NCBI RefSeq assembly: GCF_005144745.1
Contig: NZ_SWKK01000018.1
Span: 1 to 64,000, forward strand
Source of the DNA: Flavobacterium sp. ASW18X
Lineage (GTDB): Bacteria > Bacteroidota > Bacteroidia > Flavobacteriales > Flavobacteriaceae
Length of the DNA: 64,000 nt
Direction of reading: 5' to 3'
Shown: positions 47,009-56,412 of the stretch, piece by piece
How positions within the stretch are numbered: the stretch's first letter is position 1
Layout: every line of letters starts with the position of its first letter
Translations under genes and position numbers: made by a program
Notes under the pieces: generated by a model
Databases searched by the model: none
Seen by the model: the letters and a program-made list of their open reading frames with translations, nothing else
What the model was told of the DNA's origin: nothing

Positions 47009-48040
47009 ATGGCACGTAGAAAATTAAATTTCTTAGACCGCAACTTAACCTTATGGATTTTTACTGCCATGCTTATCGGCGTGGGTATAGGTTATTTTTT
47101 TCCTGAATTGCCTAAAAGCATAAATTCATTACAAAAAGGAAGCACCAATATCCCTATAGCTATAGGCCTAATTTTAATGATGTTCCCTCCTCTTGCTAAA
47201 GTAAATTATGCATTGTTACCAAAGGTATTTAAGAATGTAAAAATACTTTCAGTATCGCTACTTCTAAATTGGATAATTGGTCCTATTCTTATGTTTGTCT
47301 TGGCTATTACTTTTCTACAAGATCATCCAGAATATATGGTAGGCTTAATACTTATCGGGTTAGCGCGTTGCATTGCCATGGTATTGGTATGGAATGATTT
47401 AGCGGACGGGAGCACCGAATATGGGGCCGGATTAGTGGCTTTAAATAGTATATTCCAAGTATTTGGTTATAGCTTTTATGCTTGGTTATTTATAACGGTA
47501 TTACCTCCGTATTTTGGGTTTGATGGCGCTATAGTAGATATATCTATAGGTACTATTGCGGAGAGCGTATTCATATATTTAGGCATACCATTTATTTTGG
47601 GTATTCTTTGCAGAATTATTGGGGTGAAGCTTAAAGGTGAAACGTGGTATAAAGACGTTTTTATCCCTTTTATATCTCCATTAACACTGATAGCATTACT
47701 TTTTACTATTGTACTAATGTTCTCTTTAAAGGGAGAATTAATTGTACAAATTCCGATGGATGTAGTAATCATAGCCATCCCGTTGCTTATCTATTTTATT
47801 GCTATGTTCATAATTGGTTTTTTTATTACAAAAGCATTAGGCGCGTCGTATGATAAAACAGCCTCAGTTGCATTTACCGCTGCCGGCAACAATTTTGAAC
47901 TTGCCATTGCGGTTGCCATTGCAGTTTTTGGGCTAAATTCTGGTCAAGCTTTTGCAGGTGTAATAGGTCCATTGGTAGAGGTTCCAGCCCTTATACTTTT
48001 GGTTCGGGTAGCGTTCTGGTTAAAAAAGAAATATTACTAA
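47009..48040 (+). CDS. Acr3-type arsenite efflux transporter
   Basis: The ATG at 47009 ([18 protein letters not shown]) is preferred over a TTG at 46964 that lies inside a palindrome. The 343-residue protein has about ten membrane segments. It contains the Acr3 hallmark [19 protein letters not shown] with its conserved cysteine, and [20 protein letters not shown] near the end. It exports arsenite (and possibly antimonite) across the inner membrane. It is not in an ars operon: no arsR or arsC is adjacent. Confidence 0.92.
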   Translation: MARRKLNFLDRNLTLWIFTAMLIGVGIGYFFPELPKSINSLQKGSTNIPIAIGLILMMFPPLAKVNYALLPKVFKNVKILSVSLLLNWIIGPILMFVLAITFLQDHPEYMVGLILIGLARCIAMVLVWNDLADGSTEYGAGLVALNSIFQVFGYSFYAWLFITVLPPYFGFDGAIVDISIGTIAESVFIYLGIPFILGILCRIIGVKLKGETWYKDVFIPFISPLTLIALLFTIVLMFSLKGELIVQIPMDVVIIAIPLLIYFIAMFIIGFFITKALGASYDKTASVAFTAAGNNFELAIAVAIAVFGLNSGQAFAGVIGPLVEVPALILLVRVAFWLKKKYY

Positions 48041-48157
48041 ATAGCACAGTAATTATCACCTATAAAGAACTAGTATACTTTTTTTAATTAATTCCTGTTT
48101 TATTAAGAGACCCTTTAACAATTTGGCAGCTATAAGTGTGCTATAAAGAATTATAAA

Positions 48158-48436
48158 ATGATTAATGCTACCTCCTTAACTAAAATTGTCTTTAACCTAA
48201 TTGTTGCTGGTGTTGGTGCTGTACTTGGCGGAATACTAGGTTTTTTGGGATTGCTTTGGAGCTGCCAATGGTATGATGCCACTCATCCTCCCAGCAGTCC
48301 TACTGCTAGTATGATGGCTGTAGGCTGGGTATATGCTTTTATAACCATACCGGTAGGTGTCATTCTTGGAATTGTAATAAGCCTTCTTTTGTATAGGTGG
48401 ATAAAAAATAGAAGAAAAAAAGCTACTATTAAATAG
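48158..48436 (+). CDS. small membrane protein
   Basis: The 92-residue protein has two hydrophobic segments (about 10-32 with GVGAVLGGILGFLGLLW, and 57-82) and a basic C-terminus (KNRRKKATIK). Residues between them have CQWYDATHPPSSPTASMM. It is not recognised beyond this layout. It follows the Acr3 gene by 117 bases and precedes the OsmC-like gene. Confidence 0.55.
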   Translation: MINATSLTKIVFNLIVAGVGAVLGGILGFLGLLWSCQWYDATHPPSSPTASMMAVGWVYAFITIPVGVILGIVISLLLYRWIKNRRKKATIK

Positions 48437-48485
48437 AAAAGCCTAGACAACTTACTATCTTTGAGAGCTTTATCATATTTTCAAA

Positions 48486-48959
48486 ATGAAGCAACACCAC
48501 TACACCTTACGTTTAAAATGGACCGGCAATACAGGTCAAGGCACCAAAGATTATAAAAGTTATCAACGTGACCATCTAATTTCCGTTAAGGATAAACAAG
48601 TACAAATACCGGGTAGTGCTGACCCTAATTTTAGAGGTGACCCAGCCAAATACAATCCAGAAGAACTATTCTTGTCTTCCCTAGCATCTTGCCATATGCT
48701 CTGGTATCTTCATTTGTGTAGTACCGAAAATATAACGGTTCTAACTTATATAGATAATCCCATAGGTATAATGGCAGAAGAAGCCAACGGCAGTGGAAAA
48801 TTTACAAACGTTATCTTACATCCTGAGGTTACTATTAAAGAAGAAGATAAAATAGAATTGGCTAAGAAATTACACCACAAAGCCAATCAATTTTGCTTTA
48901 TTGCTAATAGCTGCAATTTTGAAATTAAGCATGAACCGGTGGTGAAGTTTAAAATTTAA
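48486..48959 (+). CDS. OsmC family protein
   Basis: The 157-residue protein has the OsmC fold: an early HHYTLRLKWTGNTGQGTKDY, the first conserved cysteine in LASCHMLWYLHLC and the late motif CFIANSCNFEI. OsmC/Ohr proteins reduce organic hydroperoxides through a thiol pair. In this protein several cysteines are present, but the paired positions cannot be checked here. It has a TATCTTTG sequence at 48456-48463 that may be its promoter. Confidence 0.8.
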   Translation: MKQHHYTLRLKWTGNTGQGTKDYKSYQRDHLISVKDKQVQIPGSADPNFRGDPAKYNPEELFLSSLASCHMLWYLHLCSTENITVLTYIDNPIGIMAEEANGSGKFTNVILHPEVTIKEEDKIELAKKLHHKANQFCFIANSCNFEIKHEPVVKFKI

Positions 48960-49051
48960 TTCTATTAAACTAGTAATTCCCACATAAAATAACTAAAACG
49001 TAAAAGAACTAACACCTTTTACTGACCCTATGTCTAAATTATTGGTTTATT

Positions 49052-49063
49052 TTGGTTAACCAA
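49052..49063. promoter_or_regulatory. TTGGTTAACCAA palindrome at the KDG kinase gene
   Basis: A perfect 12-base palindrome, ending 11 bases before the ATG at 49075, with an additional TTGGTTT half 10 bases upstream. Palindromes with the TTGG-CCAA frame are used by GntR-type regulators of sugar-acid metabolism; the assignment is inferred. Confidence 0.5.
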
Positions 49064-49074
49064 TTTTAAAAAGC

Positions 49075-50034
49075 ATGAGTAAAGCATTAGAAGTAATCAC
49101 ATTTGGTGAGTCCATGGTTCTTTTTAGTCCAGATTCTAAAGGGCCTTTGCGCCATATCCATAGTTTTCATAAATCTATGGCAGGCGCAGAATCTAACGTG
49201 GCTATCGCGCTTAGCAGGCTTGGACATAATGTAGGATGGTTTTCTAAAGTTGGAGACGATGAATTTGGTAGATACCTAGAGTTTATGGTTCGCGGAGAAG
49301 GGGTAGATGTAAGCCGACTCATTAAAGATAAAAAGCATAGTACGGGATTACTTTTTAAAGAGCTTTTTGCTCATGTAAATCCAAACGTTTATTATTATCG
49401 TAAAAATTCTGCCGCGAGTTTTTTAGAACCTCAAGACTTAGATTCAGAATATCTAAAAAACACTAAAATACTGCACGTTACTGGCATTACTCCCGCAATA
49501 AGTGCGTCTGCCAAAGAGACGGCTTTAGAAGCTATTAAAATAGCCAAAGATGCTGGGGTAAAAATTTCTTTTGACCCTAATATTCGACTTAAATTATGGC
49601 CCTTAGCGGAAGCTAAAGCCACCTTACTAGAGTTTTGCTCCTATGCAGATATCTTATTTCCAGGGATAGATGAGTCAGAAATTTTATTGGGAACCAAAGA
49701 ACCTAAAGAAATTCTTGCAAAATTTCATGCTATGGGTGCCTCTGAAATTGCCTTAAAAATGGGTAAAGAAGGATGTATGGTTTCTGATGGCACAGAGGCA
49801 GTTTTTGTTCCTGGCTTTGTAGTAGAAAAAATTGTAGATACTGTAGGTGCAGGAGATGGTTTCGCAGCTGGTTATTTAAGTTCCAGATTAAAAGGAATGT
49901 CTATTGCAGAAGCAGGCAGTTACGCCAACGGTATTGGGGCTATGGCCACTATGGTTAAAGGAGATAGTGAAGGTTACCCTACTTTTGAACAATTGCAAAT
50001 TTTTATTGGTAAAGAACAAGGAATAGATAGGTAG
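49075..50034 (+). CDS. sugar kinase, PfkB family (likely 2-keto-3-deoxygluconate kinase)
   Basis: The 319-residue protein begins EVITFGESMVLFSPDSKG and has the PfkB signature KAGAESNVAIALSRLG-like stretch (MAGAESNVAIALSRLGHNVG). The second signature, DTVGAGDGFAAGYLSS, carries the catalytic Asp. KDG kinase is the best match by N-terminal and active-site context: it phosphorylates 2-keto-3-deoxygluconate in the Entner-Doudoroff branch. Other PfkB sugar kinases remain possible. It is next to a palindrome suited to a sugar-acid repressor. The stop is 14 bases from the convergent epimerase gene. Confidence 0.82.
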   Translation: MSKALEVITFGESMVLFSPDSKGPLRHIHSFHKSMAGAESNVAIALSRLGHNVGWFSKVGDDEFGRYLEFMVRGEGVDVSRLIKDKKHSTGLLFKELFAHVNPNVYYYRKNSAASFLEPQDLDSEYLKNTKILHVTGITPAISASAKETALEAIKIAKDAGVKISFDPNIRLKLWPLAEAKATLLEFCSYADILFPGIDESEILLGTKEPKEILAKFHAMGASEIALKMGKEGCMVSDGTEAVFVPGFVVEKIVDTVGAGDGFAAGYLSSRLKGMSIAEAGSYANGIGAMATMVKGDSEGYPTFEQLQIFIGKEQGIDR

Positions 50035-50048
50035 AGATTTCTTTTAAT

Positions 50049-51047
50049 TCAAACAACCTGAAAACCCTGTGCATACGGGTCATCATCATCGATAAATATA
50101 GTATTGTAACCCGTGATTTTAGCCCAGCCTTCTATCCGTGGAATTATGGCATCTAACGCGCCTACTTTAGTAGTACCCACAATAGTCCCAATAAATTTAG
50201 AACCAATATAACTTTCATGCACGAAAGGTTCTTCTTTGGCTAATTTACCTTGTGCATACCATTGTGCCATTCGTGCAGAAGTTCCCGTACCACACGGAGA
50301 ACGGTCTATGGCTTTTTCACCATAAAAAACAGCATTTCTGGCAGTAGCATCAGCAGATAAAGTATCGCCAGTCCACAATACATGAGACAATCCTTTTATG
50401 TCCGCCTCCGTAGGATGTTCAAACTGATAAGCTTTATTTAATTTTTTTCGTATTTCCCTACTCCAACGTATCAATTGGTCTGCTGTATAATCTTGAATTC
50501 CTCTAAAATTTTCTTGTGGGTCTATAATCGCATAAAAGTTACCGCCATAGGCTACATCAACCGTTAACATTCCCAAATCTGGACATTCTACTTGTAGTCC
50601 AGAAGTATACAAAAAAGAAGGAATGTTAGTCAACCTCACATATTTTACCTTATTACCTTCTTGCGCATAGGTAACGGACACTATACCTGCCGGAGTTTCT
50701 AATTTTAAATTGCCAGGCGTTTTAGGTTGTATTAAACCTTCTTCTATCATTACAGTGACAGTACCAATAGTACCATGACCACACATGGGTAAACATCCAC
50801 TCGTTTCTATATACAGAATACCCACATCGTTAGCAGGGTCCACAGGAGGGTAAAGAATAGTCCCAGACATCATATCATGCCCTCTAGGCTCAAACATTAG
50901 TCCTTTTCGTATCCAATCGTATTCCTTTAAAAAATGTAAGCGCTTCTCCATCATAGAATTCCCTTTTAAAAAGGGTGCTCCTCCAGAAACCACTCTTACA
51001 GGATTACCACAAGTATGTGCATCTATACAAGAAAAGGTGTTCCGCAT
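50049..51047 (-). CDS. proline racemase family, likely 4-hydroxyproline 2-epimerase
   Basis: The ATG at 51047 (MRNTFSCIDAHTCGNPVR) fits the family; a longer frame to 51254 overlaps the divergent gene. The 332-residue protein has both catalytic cysteines, in PMCGHGTIG and SPCGTGTSAR, as needed for racemase or epimerase activity. Dehydratase members have Ser or Thr in place of one. The DAHTCGNPVR start suits hydroxyproline epimerases, which convert trans-4-hydroxy-L-proline to cis-4-hydroxy-D-proline. The rest of that pathway is not in this window, so the substrate is inferred only. Confidence 0.85.
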   Translation of the reverse strand: MRNTFSCIDAHTCGNPVRVVSGGAPFLKGNSMMEKRLHFLKEYDWIRKGLMFEPRGHDMMSGTILYPPVDPANDVGILYIETSGCLPMCGHGTIGTVTVMIEEGLIQPKTPGNLKLETPAGIVSVTYAQEGNKVKYVRLTNIPSFLYTSGLQVECPDLGMLTVDVAYGGNFYAIIDPQENFRGIQDYTADQLIRWSREIRKKLNKAYQFEHPTEADIKGLSHVLWTGDTLSADATARNAVFYGEKAIDRSPCGTGTSARMAQWYAQGKLAKEEPFVHESYIGSKFIGTIVGTTKVGALDAIIPRIEGWAKITGYNTIFIDDDDPYAQGFQVV

Positions 51048-51159
51048 AACTAAAAATTTATTGTATTTGGTTGTATCTTTAATATGACTACAAGATAACG
51101 CAATTCGGCTACATCCATGCTTCCATTTTAATGCAACTTTGTAGCCTAAAACAGCACAC

Positions 51160-51921
51160 ATGAAGCAACAAGAAATAGCACTCGTTACCGGAGGCAGTCG
51201 AGGATTAGGTAAGAATATGGCATTGCAATTAGCAAAGGGTGGTAAACATATCATCCTAACCTACCACACCAATTCAGAAGCTGCAGAAGATGTAATTAAT
51301 CTACTGTTGGCAGAAGGAGTAAAAGCAATCGCATTACCATTAGACACTACTAAAACAGACACCTTTCCAAAATTCTTTGAACAACTGATTCAATGGACCA
51401 AAACCGAATTTAATAGAACCACTATAGATTACCTTATTAATAATGCTGGCACCGGTTATTACGTTCCATTTTTAGAAACAACAGAAATCCAGTTCGATGA
51501 AATGGTAAACATCCATTTAAAAGGCACTTATTTTTTAACACAACAAGCTGTGCCGTACCTAAAAGAAAATGGAGGCATCGTCAATATTACTTCTGGTTTA
51601 GCAAGGTTCAGTCTACCCAATTGTTCTGCCTATGCAAGTGCCAAAGGCGGTTTAGAAGTACTAACAAGATATCTAGCTAAAGAATTAGCCTTTAAAAAAA
51701 TTAGAGCTAATGCCGTAGCTCCTGGAGCAGTGGCAACCGATTTTGGAGGCGGAGAAAATAAAAACAACGAGCAAAAAAGAGAAGTTATAGCTAAAAATAC
51801 CGCTTTAGGGCGCGTAGGAGAACCAGAAGATATTGGCGGCATTGTTGCCTTCTTATGTTCTGATGCTGGCAAATGGATTAACGGCCAACGCTTAGAAGCT
51901 TCTGGAGGAATTTTTCTTTAA
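51160..51921 (+). CDS. SDR family NAD(P)-dependent oxidoreductase
   Basis: The 253-residue protein has the Rossmann motif VTGGSRGLGKNMAL, the NNAG motif and the SDR catalytic triad in the context Ser (ITSGLA), Tyr and Lys (SAYASAKGG). The end (INGQRLEASGGIFL) is typical of 3-oxoacyl-ACP-reductase-like SDRs. The substrate is unknown. It starts a run with an AraC regulator, a transporter and an SRPBCC protein, suggesting a small inducible catabolic or resistance unit. Confidence 0.9.
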   Translation: MKQQEIALVTGGSRGLGKNMALQLAKGGKHIILTYHTNSEAAEDVINLLLAEGVKAIALPLDTTKTDTFPKFFEQLIQWTKTEFNRTTIDYLINNAGTGYYVPFLETTEIQFDEMVNIHLKGTYFLTQQAVPYLKENGGIVNITSGLARFSLPNCSAYASAKGGLEVLTRYLAKELAFKKIRANAVAPGAVATDFGGGENKNNEQKREVIAKNTALGRVGEPEDIGGIVAFLCSDAGKWINGQRLEASGGIFL

Positions 51922-51928
51922 AAGTACT

Positions 51929-52837
51929 ATGATAAGACCCATCAATTCCATCAAAGAATTTCATAAAATAAGAGGGTTGCAACCACCTACCCATCCCCTG
52001 ATAAGTTTGGTAGACTATGGCAAAACTAGTATTCCAAAAGACAGCATTGGCGAGGTATGGAAAATGAGCTTCTACTCCATAGGCCTTAAAAGAGATGTTG
52101 GTAAAATACGCTATGGACAGCAGACGTATGATTTTGATGAAGGTATTCTATCTTTTATAGCACCTACACAAATGCTGAGCGTACAGCCCAATCCGTTAAA
52201 TTCTACAAAACCCAGTGGGTGGCTACTCCTAATCCATGAAGACTACCTATACAAAGCCAATATGCATCAAAGAATTAAGAAATATGATTTTTTTGACTAC
52301 ACGATTAACGAAGCGTTGTTTTTATCTCCTAAGGAAGAAGAAAAGGTAATCCAATGGTTTATGACTATTCAGCAAGAATTAGAGACCAACATGGATAATT
52401 TTAGCCAAAACATCATATTAGCGCAGTTAGATTTGTTTTTAAATTACGCAGAGCGCTACTATCAAAGACAGTTTTTAACAAGAGCCAAGAATAATAAAGA
52501 TATTCTGAACCAGTTCTTAGACTTACTAGAGGCCTATTTTACGACCGAAACCGTATATGAAAAGGGATTACCTACCGTAAATTACTTTGCTACTCAATTA
52601 CATATTTCTCCCAGTTACCTTAGCAGCGCATTAAAAACAGCAACTACTAGTTCTGCCCAGCAATTAATACACGAGAAGCTTATTGCATTAGCTAAAAGTA
52701 AACTTGCAAATAGCACGCTTAGTATAAGCGAAGTGGCTTTTACCCTAGGATTTGAACATTCGCAATCTTTTTCTAAACTATTTAAAGCCAAAACCAAACA
52801 AACGCCTTCTGCTTTTAGATCTTCATTTCACCATTAA
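51929..52837 (+). CDS. AraC family transcriptional regulator
   Basis: The 302-residue protein has an N-terminal sensing domain without a clear known fold (about 1-185) and a C-terminal AraC HTH (about 200-302). The HTH has LHISPSYLSSALKTATTSSA, then ISEVAFTLGFEHSQSFSKLF. It lies 7 bases after the SDR gene and just before the MFS gene; it may regulate this operon. The effector is not known. Confidence 0.9.
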   Translation: MIRPINSIKEFHKIRGLQPPTHPLISLVDYGKTSIPKDSIGEVWKMSFYSIGLKRDVGKIRYGQQTYDFDEGILSFIAPTQMLSVQPNPLNSTKPSGWLLLIHEDYLYKANMHQRIKKYDFFDYTINEALFLSPKEEEKVIQWFMTIQQELETNMDNFSQNIILAQLDLFLNYAERYYQRQFLTRAKNNKDILNQFLDLLEAYFTTETVYEKGLPTVNYFATQLHISPSYLSSALKTATTSSAQQLIHEKLIALAKSKLANSTLSISEVAFTLGFEHSQSFSKLFKAKTKQTPSAFRSSFHH

Positions 52838-52867
52838 AAATTAAGTTTTTCTAACTTCACCGACTTA

Positions 52868-54052
52868 TTGTTGAAAACCCATCATTTGAATCCACCAAAA
52901 CAAATTTTACCCATAATTATTGGTGCACAGTTTTTATGCACATCACTGTGGTTTGCCAGTAACGGGGTACTAACGCAAATTGTATCTGCTTATGGTTTAG
53001 ATGCCCTTAGCAGCCTTAGCAATCTAACCGCTGCGGTACAACTAGGTTTTATTTTGGGCACATTGACTTTCGCCTTGCTGAGCATCACAGACCGTTTTTC
53101 TCCTTCTAAAGTATTTTTTACATGCGCAGTATTGGGAGCACTGTGCAATCTGGCTATTTTATGGCCTAAAAATGTGCTACTTACTTTGGCATTATTTAGA
53201 ATGATGACGGGTTTTTTCCTTGCAGGGATTTACCCTGTAGGTATGAAAATTGCCGCAGACTACTATGAAAAAGGTCTAGGCAAATCGCTCAGCCTACTAG
53301 TAGGTGCTCTAGTGCTTGGCACGGCTTTTCCGCATGCATTGAATGCATTTTCTATAGGTATTAGTTATAAAATAGTAATTATCAGCACTACCCTTTTGGC
53401 AACTTTAGGAGGTTTAGCCCTTTATTTGGGCGTGCCAGACGGACCATTTAGAAAAAAAGGAAACCAATTTGGTTTAAAAGAGGTAATAGGTATTTTTAAA
53501 ATTAAACCACTTAAGACAGCAGCTTTAGGGTACTTTGGTCATATGTGGGAACTCTACACGTTTTGGACCTTTGTACCTATAATGATTTCTGCATTTAAAT
53601 CCAATTTACCCCCCCAAACCACATCAATATTAAGCTTTGTTATCATAGCAATAGGCAGTGTGGGCTGCATTATTGGCGGATTTCTTTCTCAAAAATATGG
53701 CCCTAAAAAGATAGCTACTATTGCATTATCATTTTCTTTTGTATGTTGCCTGTTGTTTCCCATAACTATACAGCTCCCTTTCAATATTTTTATACTATTT
53801 ATGTGCCTCTGGGGAATGGCAGTTATTACAGATTCTCCGCTATTCTCTACACTCGTAGCAAGCGCAGCTCCCCCAGCAATCACAGGAACAGCCTTAACTC
53901 TAATTAATTGTCTTGGGTACACCTTAACTATTGTTAGTATACAAGTAGTTTCTATGGCGATAATTTCCTTTTCCTCCCCTTGGGTATACAGCCTATTAGC
54001 CATAGGTCCAATGGTGGGACTTTATGTTTTATTTAGCAGTAAATTGAAGTAA
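52868..54052 (+). CDS. MFS transporter
   Basis: The 394-residue protein has about 12 membrane segments with MFS signatures: LFRMMTGFFLAGIYPVGMKI, FGHMWELYTFWTF and a central break near residue 195 (GPFRKKGNQFG). There is no suitable ATG; TTG at 52868 or 52871 is the likely start. The substrate is unknown. It follows the AraC gene by 30 bases. Confidence 0.85.
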   Translation: MLKTHHLNPPKQILPIIIGAQFLCTSLWFASNGVLTQIVSAYGLDALSSLSNLTAAVQLGFILGTLTFALLSITDRFSPSKVFFTCAVLGALCNLAILWPKNVLLTLALFRMMTGFFLAGIYPVGMKIAADYYEKGLGKSLSLLVGALVLGTAFPHALNAFSIGISYKIVIISTTLLATLGGLALYLGVPDGPFRKKGNQFGLKEVIGIFKIKPLKTAALGYFGHMWELYTFWTFVPIMISAFKSNLPPQTTSILSFVIIAIGSVGCIIGGFLSQKYGPKKIATIALSFSFVCCLLFPITIQLPFNIFILFMCLWGMAVITDSPLFSTLVASAAPPAITGTALTLINCLGYTLTIVSIQVVSMAIISFSSPWVYSLLAIGPMVGLYVLFSSKLK

Positions 54053-54112
54053 GCGTTACAATAAACCGATAGTTTACTCTTATCTTCATGGTAAGAAAAA
54101 ACAGACAATTGC

Positions 54113-54526
54113 ATGGCCAAAATAAAGATTAATACCCTGATTAAAGGTGCTATTGAAGAAGTATGGAATAAATATACCAATCCAACCCATATTGTACATT
54201 GGAATTTTGCTTCTCCAGATTGGCACTGTCCTTTAGCAGAAAATAATTTAACCGTTGGCGGTTCTTATAAAACAAGAATGGAAGCTAAAGATGGTAGCAT
54301 GGGTTTTAATTTTGAAGGGGTTTATATTGATGTAATACCCAACAAAGCATTTACGTACAAACTAGCCGACGAGCGTAAAGTACAAGTCCTTTTTAATCCA
54401 AATAAAACAACTACCGAATTGGTGATTTTGTTTGATCCAGACATGGAAAATCCAATTGAATTACAACGAAAAGGATGGCAGGCCATTCTGAATCATTTTA
54501 AGGAATATGTAGAAAACACTCCCTAA
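54113..54526 (+). CDS. SRPBCC (AHSA1-like) domain protein
   Basis: The 137-residue protein has the START/SRPBCC layout from AKIKINTLIKGAIEEVWNKY, with NPTHIVHWNFASPDWHCPLA, an N-terminal helix and a closing long helix (LQRKGWQAILNHFKEYVEN). AHSA1-like proteins bind small hydrophobic molecules or act as chaperone-like factors. Its stop codon overlaps the stop of the convergent LOG gene by two bases. Confidence 0.82.
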   Translation: MAKIKINTLIKGAIEEVWNKYTNPTHIVHWNFASPDWHCPLAENNLTVGGSYKTRMEAKDGSMGFNFEGVYIDVIPNKAFTYKLADERKVQVLFNPNKTTTELVILFDPDMENPIELQRKGWQAILNHFKEYVENTP

Positions 54527-55104
54527 GTACGTTCTAAATTGAGCCATTTAGGCACTGCTGGGGCAGTATAGTTTTCCATCTGTGTTAGCAAATCTTCAAT
54601 AGATGCGCTCACCAAAACCATATCTCTATTGGCTTGTTTTAAAAATCCCTGAGCTACCATGCCATCTAGCAATTGTAAAAGAGCATCGTAATACCCGTTA
54701 CTATTTAGAATGCCAATTGGTTTTGTATGCAAGCCAAGCTGACCCCAAGTCAGCATTTCAAACAGCTCCTCCAAAGTACCAAAACCTCCTGGTAGTGCTA
54801 TTACACCATCACACAAATCATTCATCATCGTTTTGCGTTCGTGCATACTTGCCACCAAATGTAACGCAGATAAACCCGTGTGTGCAATCTCTTTTGTCTG
54901 TAAAAATTTTGGTAGCACCCCAATTACTTCTCCTTGGGCTTGCAAAGCTCCGTCCGCTACCGCTCCCATAAGACCTACTTTGGCCCCTCCGTAAATTAAT
55001 TGAATTTGCTTGGTTGCTAAAGCGCCACCTAAAGCATGCGCTTGCTCCAGATATAAGGCTGCTGCACCATTACTAGAGCCACAGAATACTGTAATTGCTT
55101 TCAA
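54523..55104 (-). CDS. LOG family protein
   Basis: The 193-residue protein has the LOG signature PGGFGTLEELFE (with PGGxGTxxE), the Rossmann start KAITVFCGSSNG and YGGAKVGLMG. LOG proteins cleave cytokinin riboside 5'-monophosphates or related nucleotides in plants and many bacteria. It is the last gene of the minus-strand run after hemL (10 bases). Confidence 0.92.
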   Translation of the reverse strand: MKAITVFCGSSNGAAALYLEQAHALGGALATKQIQLIYGGAKVGLMGAVADGALQAQGEVIGVLPKFLQTKEIAHTGLSALHLVASMHERKTMMNDLCDGVIALPGGFGTLEELFEMLTWGQLGLHTKPIGILNSNGYYDALLQLLDGMVAQGFLKQANRDMVLVSASIEDLLTQMENYTAPAVPKWLNLERT

Positions 55105-55114
55105 AATAGACTGT

Positions 55115-56395
55115 TTATAATTTACATTTTTCTACCGCCTCTATAGTTTTATCCAAATCTTGATAAGAAATAGCATCATTTAAAAAATAACTTTCAAATG
55201 CCGAAGGTGGCAAATAGACTCCTTGGTCTAACATGCCATGAAAATAGGCTTTAAAACGGTCGTTATTACCCAACGCGGAAGAAGCAAAATCCGTTACCGG
55301 TTGGTCGCAAAAATGAACCGAAATCATACTGCCAAATCTATTTATTTGGTGAGTAATCCCCCGTTTTGTCATTACAGATTCAATTCCTTTATGCAGGTAT
55401 TCCGTTTTATCTGCTAAGCTGGTAAACACCTCTGGTTTCTCATCTATCTCTGTAAGCATGGCCAAACCAGCACTCATAGCTAACGGGTTACCGCTTAACG
55501 TACCTGCTTGGTAAACAGGACCTTCTGGAGCCAAATGAGCCATAATTTCTGCTCGTGCAGCAAAAGCACCTACGGGCAAGCCACCACCAATAACTTTACC
55601 GAACATAACAATATCTGCATCTATCCCCAAAGCTTCTTGGGCACCGCCAGCGGCCAACCTAAAACCAGTCATTACCTCATCAAACAGCAACAAAATTCCT
55701 TCTTGGGTACACAGTTCACGTAAACCGTGGATAAAATCGTCCTTCGGTATTATACATCCCATATTACCAGCAACTGGCTCTAAAATTATAGCCGCAATTT
55801 CGCCTTTATTCGCTTCCACCAACTGTTTTACTCCTGCCAAATCGTTGTAATTGGCTAACAACGTATCTTTTGCGGTCCCTTGGGTAACCCCAGGGCTATT
55901 TGGACTTCCAAAAGTAACCGCACCACTACCTGCTTGTATTAAAAAAGAGTCCGAATGACCGTGGTAGCATCCTGCAAATTTTATGATTTTATCCCTACCA
56001 GTATATCCCCTAGCCAAGCGTACCGCACTCATACATGCCTCTGTACCGGAATTCACAAAACGTATTTTATCTATATTGGGCACCATTTTTACGGCCAATT
56101 GTGCCAATTTGGTTTCTATCTCCGTAGGAATACCAAAAGAGGTTCCTTTCTTGGCTTTTTCTATAACCGCATTCAGCACAGGTTCATGCGCATGGCCAAA
56201 CAATAACGGACCCCATGAGGCAATATAATCAACGTACTGGTTGTCATCCTCGTCTGTTAAGTAAGCACCTTTGGCGTATTTAATAAAAATAGGTTCACCG
56301 CCCACTGCTTTAAAAGCTCTTACGGGCGAGTTTACACCGCCTGGTATGTATTTTTTTGCTTCGGTAAATAATGCACTGCTTCTTTGGTAACGCAT
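55115..56395 (-). CDS. hemL: glutamate-1-semialdehyde 2,1-aminomutase
   Basis: The 426-residue protein carries the HemL features: [19 protein letters not shown], a PLP-lysine in [16 protein letters not shown] and the [14 protein letters not shown] region. It converts glutamate-1-semialdehyde to 5-aminolevulinate in tetrapyrrole synthesis from glutamyl-tRNA. It lies 17 bases after the glucosaminidase gene in the minus-strand operon. Confidence 0.97.
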   Translation of the reverse strand: MRYQRSSALFTEAKKYIPGGVNSPVRAFKAVGGEPIFIKYAKGAYLTDEDDNQYVDYIASWGPLLFGHAHEPVLNAVIEKAKKGTSFGIPTEIETKLAQLAVKMVPNIDKIRFVNSGTEACMSAVRLARGYTGRDKIIKFAGCYHGHSDSFLIQAGSGAVTFGSPNSPGVTQGTAKDTLLANYNDLAGVKQLVEANKGEIAAIILEPVAGNMGCIIPKDDFIHGLRELCTQEGILLLFDEVMTGFRLAAGGAQEALGIDADIVMFGKVIGGGLPVGAFAARAEIMAHLAPEGPVYQAGTLSGNPLAMSAGLAMLTEIDEKPEVFTSLADKTEYLHKGIESVMTKRGITHQINRFGSMISVHFCDQPVTDFASSALGNNDRFKAYFHGMLDQGVYLPPSAFESYFLNDAISYQDLDKTIEAVEKCKL

Positions 56396-56412
56396 GTAAT
56401 TCTGTTTTGCTA

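Noticed and set aside
51048-51254. 69-residue N-terminal extension of the hydroxyproline epimerase
   Set aside because: It overlaps the divergent SDR gene and adds no family sequence; the family start is at 51047.
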